Origin: Epiperipatus broadwayi
Taxonomy: Eukaryota; Onychophora; Udeonychophora; Euonychophora; Peripatidae
Direction of reading: 5' to 3'
NCBI GenBank assembly: GCA_028023455.1
Contig: JAQFVV010006197.1
Coordinates: forward strand, 13,265,254-13,329,253
Length of the DNA stretch: 64,000 bases
Both the position numbers and the translations under genes were made by a program. The notes below the pieces were generated by a model. The model saw nothing but the letters and a program-made list of their open reading frames with translations, did no database searches and was not told where the DNA came from. Shown here in pieces: positions 33,225-43,460 of this stretch. Within the stretch, counting starts at the first letter, position 1, and every line of letters begins with the position of its first letter.

Positions 33225-34273
33225 TCCAAAGGAAAACAGGGAATGGGAAACAAACCCGTATTGTAATACCGAAGGGAATGCGGGATCGAATGGTTGATGA
33301 GACCCATCAGGAACGTGGCCATTACGGAACAAGCAAGACTGAGGGGTACCTTAGTAATTGGTTTTACTGGCCAGGGATGCACCACGACATTGCCAGAAGA
33401 CTACGGGAGTGTGAGATTTGTGCGAGGACAAAACCGTTAAATCGGTCGAATGAAGGACCTCAGATACCGATCATCGTCCGGGAACCAAACCACACCCTGG
33501 CCATTGATTATTACGGGCCATTGCCGATGTTTGGGGGAAAGAGGTATTTACTGGTCACATATGATTTGTGCTCCAAAATGGTCGCTGCGTACCCCATGGC
33601 CCGGGCTAATGCAAACCAGACCATCAAACTGTTGGAAACCAAACAATTTCCCATCATCGGGAAACCTAAGTGCCTTTTATCGGATCATGGCACACCATTT
33701 GTATCAAAGATGTGGAGGAGATGGGTGAACCAAACCGGGATCAAACATCATATGACGTCTATCCGGAACCCGCAGAGCAACCCATGCGAGCGGGTGATGC
33801 GGGAGTTGGGGCGGCTATTCCGCGTGTACACTGCAGGAGATCATCGGAAATGGGTTCGGGAGATTCCCCGGATTACTGAAATGATCAATACCTCAAAGAA
33901 TGAGTCCACTGGACTTGAACCAAGTCGACTCCATTATGGACGACCTATACCGTATCCTTACAATGATAGACCCTCGATCCGAACAGGAAGAGTTGATCGA
34001 AAACATGACAATCAGATAGCATTACGGAGATTGGAACATATGGGGGAAATGCGAAGGCAGACCACTAGGCCAACCCGAAACACGTTCGCTGTGGGAGACA
34101 GAGTCATGGTAAGAGCAAATCCGGTCAGTCGACCGGAGCAGCACATATTCAAGAAATTCCTCGACATCTATGAGGGCCCATATGAGATCGTCCGGGCATA
34201 TGGGAATAATGCCTTTGTACTGGGCCAAGGAAAGGGAACATTTAATGCGAGGGCACTGAAGAGGGCCGAATAA
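33180..34273 (+). pseudogene. Integrase with GPY/F module
   Basis: The reading frame is open from about 33180 (LLWKYRDRC) to TAA at 34271-34273. The N-terminal zinc-binding HHCC motif is visible (HQERGHYGTSKT ... CEICART). The catalytic core has aspartate in LAIDYYGPL, aspartate in LLSDHGTPF and glutamate in NPCERVMREL. Near the C-terminus, VGDRVMVRAN and IYEGPYEIVRAYGNNAFVL form the GPY/F module common in gypsy elements. The enzyme joins the cDNA to host DNA. All catalytic residues are intact; only the frame break near 33170 separates it from the upstream pol. Confidence 0.9.
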
Positions 34274-34324
34274 CTTGGCTCCTTCTCAGAGCTAAAATCC
34301 GCAATCCTCGGATTTTACTCTACA

Positions 34325-34339
34325 CCAGGCGGGGAGATA
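34325..34339 (+). other. Polypurine tract
   Basis: The purine-rich stretch around GGCGGGGAGATA lies directly before the 3' LTR start at 34340. It would prime plus-strand DNA synthesis. Confidence 0.7.
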
Positions 34340-34762
34340 TGTAACGGAATAGCGTTACATAGGGTTTGAACCTAGGAAAATTAAATATATATTGATGACG
34401 AAATAAATGACAGGTACAAAACTTTTTAACAAAGCGATCTTGTTTTAAGAATAAACGAGAAACAGCCGTGTCTAAAGCAGATCGCAGCTATACATGAGTA
34501 CCTGTCAGATTTATTGAAATAAAATTAAAAGAGTTTTTATTTTTGAGGAATTAATTTGTTATAATTATTATTTATCAAGTTTGCTTTTTTTTTGTCATTT
34601 CGTTTTAAAAGAAACAGGGAATGTTCGAGAACAAATTAGAAAATTTATTAAATCATTTTTGAACAAAAGGGAAGGAAAAAAAAAATAAGTAAATTAATTA
34701 ATCTGTAATAGGTAAAAGGAAAAAATTCCAAGCGATCTAAGATATTTTGAATGGGGGGCAAT
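34340..34762 (+). repeat. 3' LTR (cut by assembly gap)
   Basis: The 423 visible bases repeat the start of the 5' LTR with about 99% identity. Substitutions include T/G, A/G and G/A single changes, plus length differences in A and T runs. The remaining 1.5 kb of the LTR and the target duplication are hidden in the gap. Confidence 0.9.
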
Positions 34763-35262
34763 NNNNNNNNNNNNNNNNNNNNNNNNNNNNNNNNNNNNNN
34801 NNNNNNNNNNNNNNNNNNNNNNNNNNNNNNNNNNNNNNNNNNNNNNNNNNNNNNNNNNNNNNNNNNNNNNNNNNNNNNNNNNNNNNNNNNNNNNNNNNNN
34901 NNNNNNNNNNNNNNNNNNNNNNNNNNNNNNNNNNNNNNNNNNNNNNNNNNNNNNNNNNNNNNNNNNNNNNNNNNNNNNNNNNNNNNNNNNNNNNNNNNNN
35001 NNNNNNNNNNNNNNNNNNNNNNNNNNNNNNNNNNNNNNNNNNNNNNNNNNNNNNNNNNNNNNNNNNNNNNNNNNNNNNNNNNNNNNNNNNNNNNNNNNNN
35101 NNNNNNNNNNNNNNNNNNNNNNNNNNNNNNNNNNNNNNNNNNNNNNNNNNNNNNNNNNNNNNNNNNNNNNNNNNNNNNNNNNNNNNNNNNNNNNNNNNNN
35201 NNNNNNNNNNNNNNNNNNNNNNNNNNNNNNNNNNNNNNNNNNNNNNNNNNNNNNNNNNNNNN
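34763..35262. other. Assembly gap (500 N)
   Basis: A run of exactly 500 N, probably a placeholder of unknown true size. It falls between a long LTR and a large inverted repeat, both hard to assemble. Confidence 0.95.
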
Positions 35263-36022
35263 ACTAGATCTAAAACATCAACTCAAAACCCAGCATTTAC
35301 TTAGTATGTAATATTTAAGTAGAAACTGAAATTTTCGGACATGAAAATATCTTTAACTCAGTTATCTAATTTAAATAGCTATGGGACTAAACCAAATTCA
35401 AATCTATCATATATTAATAGTCTTAGCATTGCCAAAGCCTTGAAGGTAAAATTATAATAATCAATAAAGCAAGTCATATATAAGCGTATTTGTGCTTTTA
35501 TGAACTTGTTTAGAGTTATTGGTATGCTCTATATATTACATATTTGTAATTGCAAGTTCATAAAAACAATGTCACATTATATATGACTTGCTTTATTAAT
35601 TATTGTAATTTTATCTTTAAGGCTTTGGCAATGCTGAGGCTATTAAAATATGGTAGATCTGATGGTGGGTCAATACTATATAGCTAATTTAAGTTAGATT
35701 GCTGGAGTTAAAGACATTTTCATGTCCAAAAATTTCAGGGTTTCTACATATATATTACATATAAATAAGTGCTGGGTTTTGAGATAATATTTGAGATCTA
35801 GTGTCTGAATATTCTAGCTCCTCACTGAAGTGAGCCAAAAGCTCGAAACCAATTGGTCTGGGGATAGGAATGTTCTGGATTGAAGTTTTAAATATTGTCT
35901 CCTTATTGCACTTATCAATTAAGAGCTTGGTTGAGCTATTGGTATACTCTCTATATTACATATTTGTAAATACAAGCTCATAAAAGCAATGTCACGTTAT
36001 ATATGACTTGCATTATCGATTA
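35263..36022 (+). mobile_element. Large fold-back and direct-repeat element with hammerhead
   Basis: The left arm (35263-35483) and right arm (35577-35803) are inverted copies of about 220 bp, for example CTCAAAACCCAGCATTTACT against AAGTGCTGGGTTTTGAGA. A central spacer carries a smaller hairpin (TTTATGAACTTG/CAAGTTCATAAA). In addition, 35511-35604 is repeated directly at 35928-36022 (GGTATRCTCT.TATATTACAT ... ATATATGACTTGC). A hammerhead-like motif lies between the two direct repeats. Direct repeats around a hammerhead plus inverted copies recall the terminal organisation of Penelope-like elements. No reverse transcriptase is present, and the left boundary is lost in the gap. Confidence 0.6.
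35818..35864 (+). ncRNA. Hammerhead ribozyme with one core substitution
   Basis: Stem I strands CCTCA and TGGGG are identical to those of the 9061-9103 motif. The core reads CTGAAGT where CTGANGA is expected, so only the final A (position 9) has changed to T. Stem II is GAGC-CAAAA-GCTC, followed by GAAA. Stem III is the palindrome CCAATTGG, then the GTC cleavage site at 35856-35858. The upstream sequence AGTGTCTGAATATTCTAGCT is also related to that of the 9.1 kb motif. The core change probably abolishes or lowers cleavage. Confidence 0.6.
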
Positions 36023-36225
36023 TTTATTTAAATATATCTAAAAAACAACTAAAATATAGTATTTATATTATTTCACAATTGTAAAAAAACATGAAATAAA
36101 TATTTTTGATGAAAAAAAAATCTGATTCTCATTAAATTGCAATTATGACTGTTGTTTAAACATTATTAATATTTAAATTAGATTAAAATGAAGACTTTAA
36201 ATACTGGTGTTCAATCTGCAAGAAT

Positions 36226-36420
36226 ACATTTGCTCCAGCCACAAGATAGTGACTTTAAGAAAATAAGAGGATCACTCCTATTTCCTTAAACTTTATCTTA
36301 TGGCTGGGGCCAAAGTATCCATGCAGATTAAGCACCATTTTCGAGTGCTTGTGCAAAAAGGATGATTACTTTCTATAGTTTGTTACAATCCTAAAACACA
36401 GCACCTGTAAAATTTATCAA
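36226..36420 (+). repeat. Repeat with conserved hairpin (copy 2)
   Basis: CAGCCACAAGATA at 36238 onward is answered by TATCTTATGGCTG near 36295-36307. Between them, AAGAAAATAAGAG faces CTCCTATTTCCTT around a GATCA loop. This gives a stem of roughly 30 bp with mismatches. The following CTGGGGC and GATGATTACTTTCTAT blocks match the copy at 7536-7690. A second small hairpin, AGCAC...GTGCT, lies near 36330-36350. Confidence 0.5.
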
Positions 36421-36444
36421 ATATTAAAATAAAGAATAACTTAC

Positions 36445-36543
36445 CCTTAACCACTTTTCTTTCTTCTGTGTTAATTTAAATATCCTACAATGAAGTTCAT
36501 CAGCTAGTCGCTTCTGCTCATCTTTGTTTCCACATTCATCAGC
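36445..36543 (-). CDS. Internal exon, unidentified host gene
   Basis: On the minus strand a 99 bp exon is bounded by an acceptor ...AATTTAG and a perfect donor GTAAGT (the plus strand reads ACTTAC at 36439-36444). It encodes exactly 33 codons in phase 0 at both ends, including ADECGNKDEQKRLADELHCR then IFKLTQKKEKWLR. The amino-acid mix is charged and looks like an amphipathic helix or coiled coil. The upstream exon at 54279-54438 ends in phase 0, so the two can be spliced directly across a 17.7 kb intron. I do not recognise the protein. Its composition differs sharply from translated AT-rich noise. Confidence 0.7.
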
Positions 36544-36989
36544 CTAAATTAATCAATATGAGTAAAAATCTTTTTTAAAAAGCAAAAGGTTATATAAGAT
36601 TCAAATCAGATATCTAAACAAACTGTATGATCAAATAGCCAGAAATATATATATATATTAGATCATTGGATGTGTTTGCTGCATTTATTAAAATAATTTA
36701 TACAGTATCAAATATTTGAATTAATAGCCAATGATGATCAAGTATTCTAATGTCACTTGTTCACAAGTTTAGCAGAGAATTTAAAAAAAACATAAAATGA
36801 AAATTATTAAAACAATTACTACATTAAAATATATAGAAAAAAATGATTTAGTAAAAAGTAAAAATATACTATAGTGGAATTAAGATAAAACAAAAGCTTT
36901 TCTCATTCTCTACTCTATTTAAACATGAATAATCAATGCTATAAATATATAATCAAATGGTTTTATTGTTCAAAAGTTTAAAAGAAGTC

Positions 36990-37095
36990 CAAGCATCAGA
37001 AGTGAGTAATATGGATGCAATCCATGGACTTTAAACTCCAGAGTCTCCCATTCTACTAATGCATCAAAGCATGCAGGAACCATAACCAGTGGGAT
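36990..37095 (-). repeat. tRNA-like SINE relic
   Basis: On the minus strand the segment has an A-box match TAGTAGAATGG and, about 10-20 bases on, a B-box-like GAGTTTAAAGTCC, flanked by CATGCTTTGATGC. A related, more diverged sequence with TGGACTTTGAACTCCAG and AAACCATGCA lies at 55347-55402. The boxes are closer together than in a true tRNA, so this is a decayed SINE at best. Confidence 0.35.
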
Positions 37096-37099
37096 TACC

Positions 37100-38427
37100 C
37101 AGATGCTACTACTATTTAATCCCCAAACCCAAACTGTTTCACGCTTTTGTTTTTACCAAAGGGAAATTTGGGAATTAAATGCTGGAATTCTTACAGTTAT
37201 GCATCTGATAGGTACCTTTAATTTCTTTTTTTATTATCAAGTTAATACTTTGAAATTCCAAAATATTCTAAGTTTTGAACTCAGATTATCTTTCTTTTAT
37301 AGTAGATATAACACCAGTGATTAATTAATACTTTAGCAACTTCTATTCTAATTGTAGGCATGCATATTTTTTCCCATAACAGATGGAACTAGAATAAGAG
37401 AAGATTGCCATTGTTTATATTCATCTTAAGTAGAAATACTTCCCCATTTTACATAATTTATAAATTAACATTTCAATCTCTTTTTCTTATTTTCTATGTT
37501 TTCTAAATTAGTGTTATTTAACTAGCAATTACATACAGTTGCCTTTGACAAGAGAATTCAGTACCAAAAACATATTAAAGTTATAAGTAATGTTTAAATA
37601 TTTTCTCTTCTATATGAAGCAAATATTACCATTAATTTATTACATTTCAATGATTGAGTTATAATAGGTTTTTTTTTAAAAAAGGGATAAATAATATATG
37701 TTATAGACAAATAAAAATTATGTTTATATTTACATGCCTATGATCTCAAAGATAAATTCAGCCAAGTAAAACTTGATAACATTTTTCATATTCTAAACAT
37801 GCTAATAGCCCCCCCCCCCTCAAATATTATGTCCATATCCAACTCAATCAACTATTCAAACTTGGTTGTTTTAAATAATATCTAGTTACTTTAAGTTAGA
37901 AAATAAAAATAAAAACAAAAAACTTAAAACATCATTGCTAGGCAAATAAGTAATTAATAATTCTTTTACTATCTTTTTGTGGAAGACAGCTAGAGGAAAG
38001 TTTTTTTGGAAGACAATTATATAATTTAAATGTGCAACAAATTAAAAAAAAAAAATTCAAAGTAGTTGTTATATATGCTAAACATTCAGTTATTTTTTGA
38101 ATGATAAGAAACTACATTAATATGGTGTGATATAAAATAACTTCTTTTTAGATAGTTGGAAATTTTTAAATGCAGAAGACCAGCTAAATAAAACATTAAT
38201 TCCTTTTGAAAGCTATATAAATTTGTCATCTATATCACTTTTTTAATATTTAGCTCAGAGTATTTATTCACTATTTATATTTTTTTTAACTATCTCTAAT
38301 ATCAGATATTTATTCACTTTTTCTTTTATATTCCATTTATATTTGCCATCAAGTATTCATTTGTTCTTTCTATTTTATACACTTTTTAAACTAAATATCA
38401 GATATTCGTTTTCTTATTCTTATATAT
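37100..38427. other. Unannotated AT-rich stretch
   Basis: No gene recognised. A C run lies at about 37809-37819. If the two exons described here belong to one gene, this is intron sequence. Confidence 0.5.
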
Positions 38428-38465
38428 TTTAACGGTCGGGGATGATGATGACGTTTCCAGTCTTA

Positions 38466-38533
38466 CCGCATCTGCCGACAGAGCGCCACTAGGCTACTTT
38501 GAACCTAGAAAATTTATAAAGTCGACAGATACG
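38466..38533 (+). promoter_or_regulatory. Conserved LTR leader hairpin (copy 2)
   Basis: CGCATCTGCCGAC (38467-38479) pairs with GTCGACAGATACG (38521-38533) at 11 of 13 positions. The inner CTAGG and CCTAG are conserved. Compared with copy 1, CGAC/GTCG replaces CTA/TAG, which keeps pairing. Confidence 0.45.
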
Positions 38534-39170
38534 TGCTGTTAAGATCACGGCCGTCAGCCCTAGTCACTAGCTCATAGAGTAGCAGAGATTTTAAACATTT
38601 ATAAGTTTCAACAGATTTCTAATCTCAAAGTATATATATTAAACATTTATAACAATAAAATAAAATAAGCCACTGCCAGTAATTAACACACAAATAGATT
38701 TTTATTAACGTACATTTAAAATTGAGGAATAAATTTATTTTTAGATTTTAACATTAATATTTTTTTTTAAAATTTAAATTACTATTTTAAATAGATTGCA
38801 CAGATGGATATTTAAATTATATTTTACTTTAGCATGTCGAGCATAGATAGTCTACATAGTTTTTTTTTTTTTTCACTTAAAAACTTATCAAAACATTCAT
38901 TCAATCTCAGACTAAAAGTTTGTAGTCAACCCAATGCCTGCTTCCAGATATAGTAGCAATCAATGCAATACGAAGATGCTAGCATAAAATAATGTGCATC
39001 TGGCAGCGTGATATTATTTGAAGGAAATGATCCAGGTCTAGATCAGAAAAGTGCCTCTGTCTGACTAAGGAATCATGTATATAAATTTTTTTTTAAAGAG
39101 TGCTACGTATGGGGGAAAGCGGTCTTTCTGCCGTCTTATAAATCCCTGTCCATAGAGCTAGGAGGGGTCA

Positions 39171-39428
39171 ATGGCGCAGGAAATACATCTGCCACCATTT
39201 CAACGATATGACTGCCTCTTTGGGGTCATGCATTCAGTTGGGCACGTTGCCCTGTATGCTAAACACGCTTCACATTACATTAATATAAACACCCATATAT
39301 CCTTCCACAAGCATTGCCCTAACTACGAAACAAATAGCCCGACACTAAAATCCTTTAAATTAAACATAAACGAATTTAAAGTTATTACTCTTTATCCATG
39401 CAGCTATCTACACCCAACTTTAATTTAA
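39171..39428 (+). CDS. Small ORF inside solo LTR copy 2
   Basis: An 85-codon frame beginning MAQEIHLPPFQRYDCLFGVM and containing HSVGHVALYAKHASHYI. It is the counterpart of the 58-codon frame at 21163-21339. It follows the TATA-like CTTATAAATCCC by about 30 bases. The copies share the start and reading frame across a 9 bp indel, but most differences are amino-acid changing, so function is uncertain. Confidence 0.25.
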   Translation: MAQEIHLPPFQRYDCLFGVMHSVGHVALYAKHASHYININTHISFHKHCPNYETNSPTLKSFKLNINEFKVITLYPCSYLHPTLI

Positions 39429-40418
39429 TACATTTTATTTAACAGATAGAAATAAATAACCTAGTTAAACACAAACATAAATAATTAAATTTAAAAAATG
39501 GAAATGATTGAAATAGCAAACGTATATAAAAACAAATATTTATAATTGATTTAGAGTTCTATTCTTGGTCAGATAAGAGTACATTCATTTATATTACTTT
39601 TTTTTTTTTTTGGATTGATTACTTATTGATGTTATACGGTAATTATTTAAAAGAAAGTTCAATTAGCAAAAGTTTATACTTTACAGATTCTGAGGTCCAT
39701 CTTCGTGATCACTTATATAGATTGTTTGTTCTTCCTTTTTAAAAACGAACCCGCCACTTGCCATTCCTTTTTGGTCCCTAACTGGCATAGGGAGGTCTCA
39801 GCTGGTTGTCTGGAAAATCTAATTTTATTGCAGACTTCCACATCGTGAAAATCTGCAATATAGCTAGTTATAACGACATATTCATAGTCAGCTCTCATAT
39901 AACAATTATAATAATAATTTGGCTTTTATATTTTTATTAGTCTCTTATCATGAGATCTTGAGATTCAACGAGCAAGACGTCACTAATCTATTCGTGTTTC
40001 AGTTATGGTCCGTGCTGTCATTTTCGTGTTTGCATTGGTCATTTAATTCCTTTGTATTCTCTTATCTGATCATTTAATTTATTTTACATGCCTCACGAGG
40101 TAGTTTGCTTTTGAACAATCATTTAATTAATAAGACAATCATTTCCATTTTCTAAGACTATAGAAATCAACATTATTTCTATTTTTAAAATATCAATCTT
40201 TATATCTTTTACTTTTTTTACAAAAAAAATTACTTTCAAATATTTTTATTTTTTAAAAGTTTTTAAAGTTGTCCATCATGCGATCTATATATACGTTAAG
40301 CAGTTTTTAAATTTCAGTTTTTAAGTTAAGTTTTCTTTCTTTTTAATAAATCAATTTTTATTTGTGATCTTTCATTTTAATTGTAAAATAATGTGACGGC
40401 ATATTATATTCCGTTACA

Positions 40419-42119
40419 ATATATATATAGACAAACAATACTATATGTCTAAAAACGTAGTTAGCCACATTATTGCCCATCCTGAAAACTTTTTATATTA
40501 ATATAACAAAATATTACACGAGAGCTAATTTGTTTTTAAATTTTTATGGCTTTTGAATTTCAGGGTTAAAGGTGAATTGTGGATGTCTTAATGCAAATGA
40601 CCATAATCTTATCATTGTCAAAGACTAGAAACTATGCTGATTATATGGATGTACCACCACTGTGTAGTGTCCATTGGTTATTTGAGCAAACAATAGCCAA
40701 GTCTGGAATAAAGACTGAATTACTGCTTCTAAAATTGTTATAAACCCACCTATTTTTCTTTATTCATTATCTCATTCCAATATACTATTATCAAATAGCT
40801 TGATCTACACTTTTCCTATATTATTTTAATATTGTTACATTAAATTTACCATTTTAATCATAAAGGTCTAAATAATAATAAAAATCTTTAATGCTGTTGG
40901 TCATCTAACTTTTATATTTCTTCAATTCTTTATATAACTCAAACTTGTTCCTTTTCATAATTCTACAGTCTAAAAATAAAAGTTTGGTATATACCTCCAG
41001 CTTCACATCAAGAATAAGTGTTATATCTTTTTACCTTACTTAACTCCAAAATATTTTTATTTATATTCATTTTCCATAACTATTGTTTTTCAATTATTTA
41101 TCTATTATCTTTTTCCATTTTTCATAATTATGACTAAATATTATATTATCCACATCTATCCAATTTCTTATGTTAATTTTAAATGTTTTAACAATCCCCA
41201 AATAATTTAATTAGACATAATTTTTACTATCAAATCTTTTTCATATGTTGTAGCTCTATACAAACATTTTTAATTTGACTTCCCTCATTATTAAAAAAAA
41301 AAGTCCATTCCATTTTTTTTTTTTTTTTGAATAGTTGTATTTATTACCAAAAATTCATCACCCCAAATTTATATTTAGCTACTTCCTTTTGAACTCTGCT
41401 TTCATATTACATAAGCAATTGCATAACATAAGATTAAAATGACAGTTGCATTAAAAGATAAATTTTACTCCTATCTTGCAAAAAAATTGATGTTCATTCT
41501 TTAGAAGCATCTACTATTCATACTAAATTTTGAAAAGATATTAACCACTAAAATTGCTAATTTGGATTTTCAGAATTATCATATATATATTGAGACATAA
41601 AATCTTCTTAAAAAGTTTGTTTTAAATACAAGTAAATATATTCCAAGATTTTCTAAGGAGCAGAATAATTGCTGATTTTATGACAATGTTACTATTAGTG
41701 ATTTGATTGAAAGAAAACATATACAAATTTTATTTAAAAAATTAATAAATTGAATATGAGGTTTCACATTCAATATTAGAGATTTAAAGGGTGAAGTTCA
41801 ATAGTAGATAAAAAATTTAAATGACTGATACATTAAATTTGCAAAAAGATTATAGACATTCCTTGTTTCTGGCCACTTACAATTTTTTTTTTGACATATT
41901 GAAAGAAACATAAAGGATTCAAAGAAAATATATCATTAATTCTATTAAATCCATCAATATGATGACAATATTCCATCTTCTAAACAATGCTAAAAGAATT
42001 GAAATAATGATTTTTAATATATCCATTCTATTTACTATATTTATTTAGATATGGACAAAGATATCCGAGTTTAGTAAAATTAAACAGCTTTTTGTAATAT
42101 TAAAAATGCTTCTTTTATT
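40419..42119. other. Unannotated AT-rich stretch
   Basis: No gene recognised; T runs and short A/T repeats predominate. Confidence 0.5.
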
Positions 42120-43280
42120 TCCATTTTTAAAAATAAATAGAATAGACAAGATTACAGTAATTCATGGAATATCATTGATATTCACTGCAGCAAAGACAGT
42201 TTCAAGAATTTTGTTGAACAGGTTGCTCACTCCCAGATGAAAATATTTACCAGAAATTCAATATGGTTTAGAAAATCAAAAACCTATATCTATGGTTTTA
42301 AATGATAGACAAATGCAACAGGATCAAAGGAGTGATTTACATATTATTTTTATTGACTTTGTCATTTGACATAATTAATTGAATAGGTCTATAGCATTGT
42401 TTAAAATTAAATGATTATCTACCAATGTTTATTTGTAATATACAGCTTTTGTACGATGGAATGAAAAGAAATATTATTACAGATGGAAAATCTGAGGCAT
42501 TAGAACTGAAAACTGGTGTTAAATAAGAATACATAATTAGCTTTCAATTTCATGATAGGGTATTTGGAATTGTTTATAGATAGTTTCGTAAATCAGAAAT
42601 CTAAATGCAATTTGAACTGATTAAAAACAACAACACAAACTTCATACATACTATAATGATAATTGTACTATCCATGCTAATTCAAAGTGTGGTCTATTGA
42701 ATGTACTTAATGTTTTGAGTGCAGCATATAAAAACTTTGGTTTTGTAATTAATGCCAAAAAACTCGTCTTTTATCTGCCTGTGATAAAAGAAAAATCTTC
42801 AGCAACTTTGAACTCAGATGGTTATCATTTTGAGAATGTGAGTCAATTTAAATATACTGATAGCTATTTAAATAGAAATGGATTTATGATGAGATTGAGA
42901 TTCAGCAGACTCTAATTTGCGGCTACTGCTTTTAATAAATTAAAAGATAAAATACCTCATCACAATGAAATAACGACTTTAATTAAATTAGTCATCTAGA
43001 CTTTTTCTAATTTGTTATATGGAAGTGAGATTTGAATCATATGTCAACTAATCATAAGATCATCATTTAAGGATGCTCCACAAAATTCTAAAGATATAAT
43101 GGCAAGATCACAAAAACAATCAGTATGTTCTTTAACTTTTATATATATGATATTATAGAGTCCATTGTTGTAAAATCAACATCATTGGAATAGACATGTG
43201 AAGCAAATGAAGAGTTTCTAAAATAATATTTCACAGAGAATTTGAGTATGCCTTTTGCTATGTCTTAGCTCACTAATCCC
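42120..43280 (+). pseudogene. Non-LTR reverse transcriptase relic (not RTE)
   Basis: Short blocks on the plus strand resemble a LINE reverse transcriptase in order: a HGISLIS...SRILLNRLL stretch near 42160-42230, PEIQYGF near 42250, a motif A region with IIFIDF near 42345, LYDGMKRNIITDGKSEAL near 42445-42505, then LNVLSAAYKNFGFVINAKK at 42700-42760 and FKYTDSYLNRNG at 42850-42890. The 72-codon frame 42697-42915 is the longest survivor. The catalytic YADD/FADD box was not found. The sequence differs clearly from the RTE copies in this window and so represents another LINE lineage. Many stops show that it is old. Confidence 0.6.
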
Positions 43281-43460
43281 TGGAGTAAGAATAACAAATT
43301 TAGTACAGAATATTATTTTTTGAGGACACAAACAACACAGCGACTCAGACTTCAATTTATACAATTTAAAATACATTTTAACATAAACAACTATAATATA
43401 TTTTAACTGTTTGGATTACATGGCACACAACAACATAGTTGTGTGTGCATATATATATAT

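Larger units (their letters stand above)
27777..34762 (+). mobile_element. Young Ty3/gypsy LTR retrotransposon
   Basis: A complete layout is visible: 5' LTR (27777-29720), primer-binding site, a long leader, gag, protease, reverse transcriptase with RNase H, integrase with a C-terminal GPY/F-type module, a purine tract, and the start of the 3' LTR, which is cut by the assembly gap. Over the roughly 420 bases seen in both LTRs I count three clear substitutions plus a few homopolymer or small indel differences, so insertion is recent. The coding region is nevertheless interrupted at several points. Domain order (PR-RT-RH-IN) places it in Ty3/gypsy. No envelope-like frame is present between integrase and the 3' LTR. 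Confidence 0.9.
38428..40418 (+). mobile_element. Solo LTR-like element, 1.99 kb (copy 2)
   Basis: It begins TTTAACGGTCGGGGATG and ends ATATTATATTCCGTTACA, with TATAT on the left and ATATATATAT on the right. It is homologous along its length to 20448-22305. A TATA-like CTTATAAATCCC lies at 39136-39147. The start resembles the inverted end of 43461-45565 (TGTAACGATCCGGAGAATG). No pol domains are present. It lies within the putative intron between the exons at 36445 and 54279. Interpreted as a solitary LTR of a gypsy-related family. Confidence 0.6.

Noticed and set aside
34747-35311. Long open frames across the N gap
   Set aside because: They consist of unknown bases translated as X; there is no sequence to support a protein.
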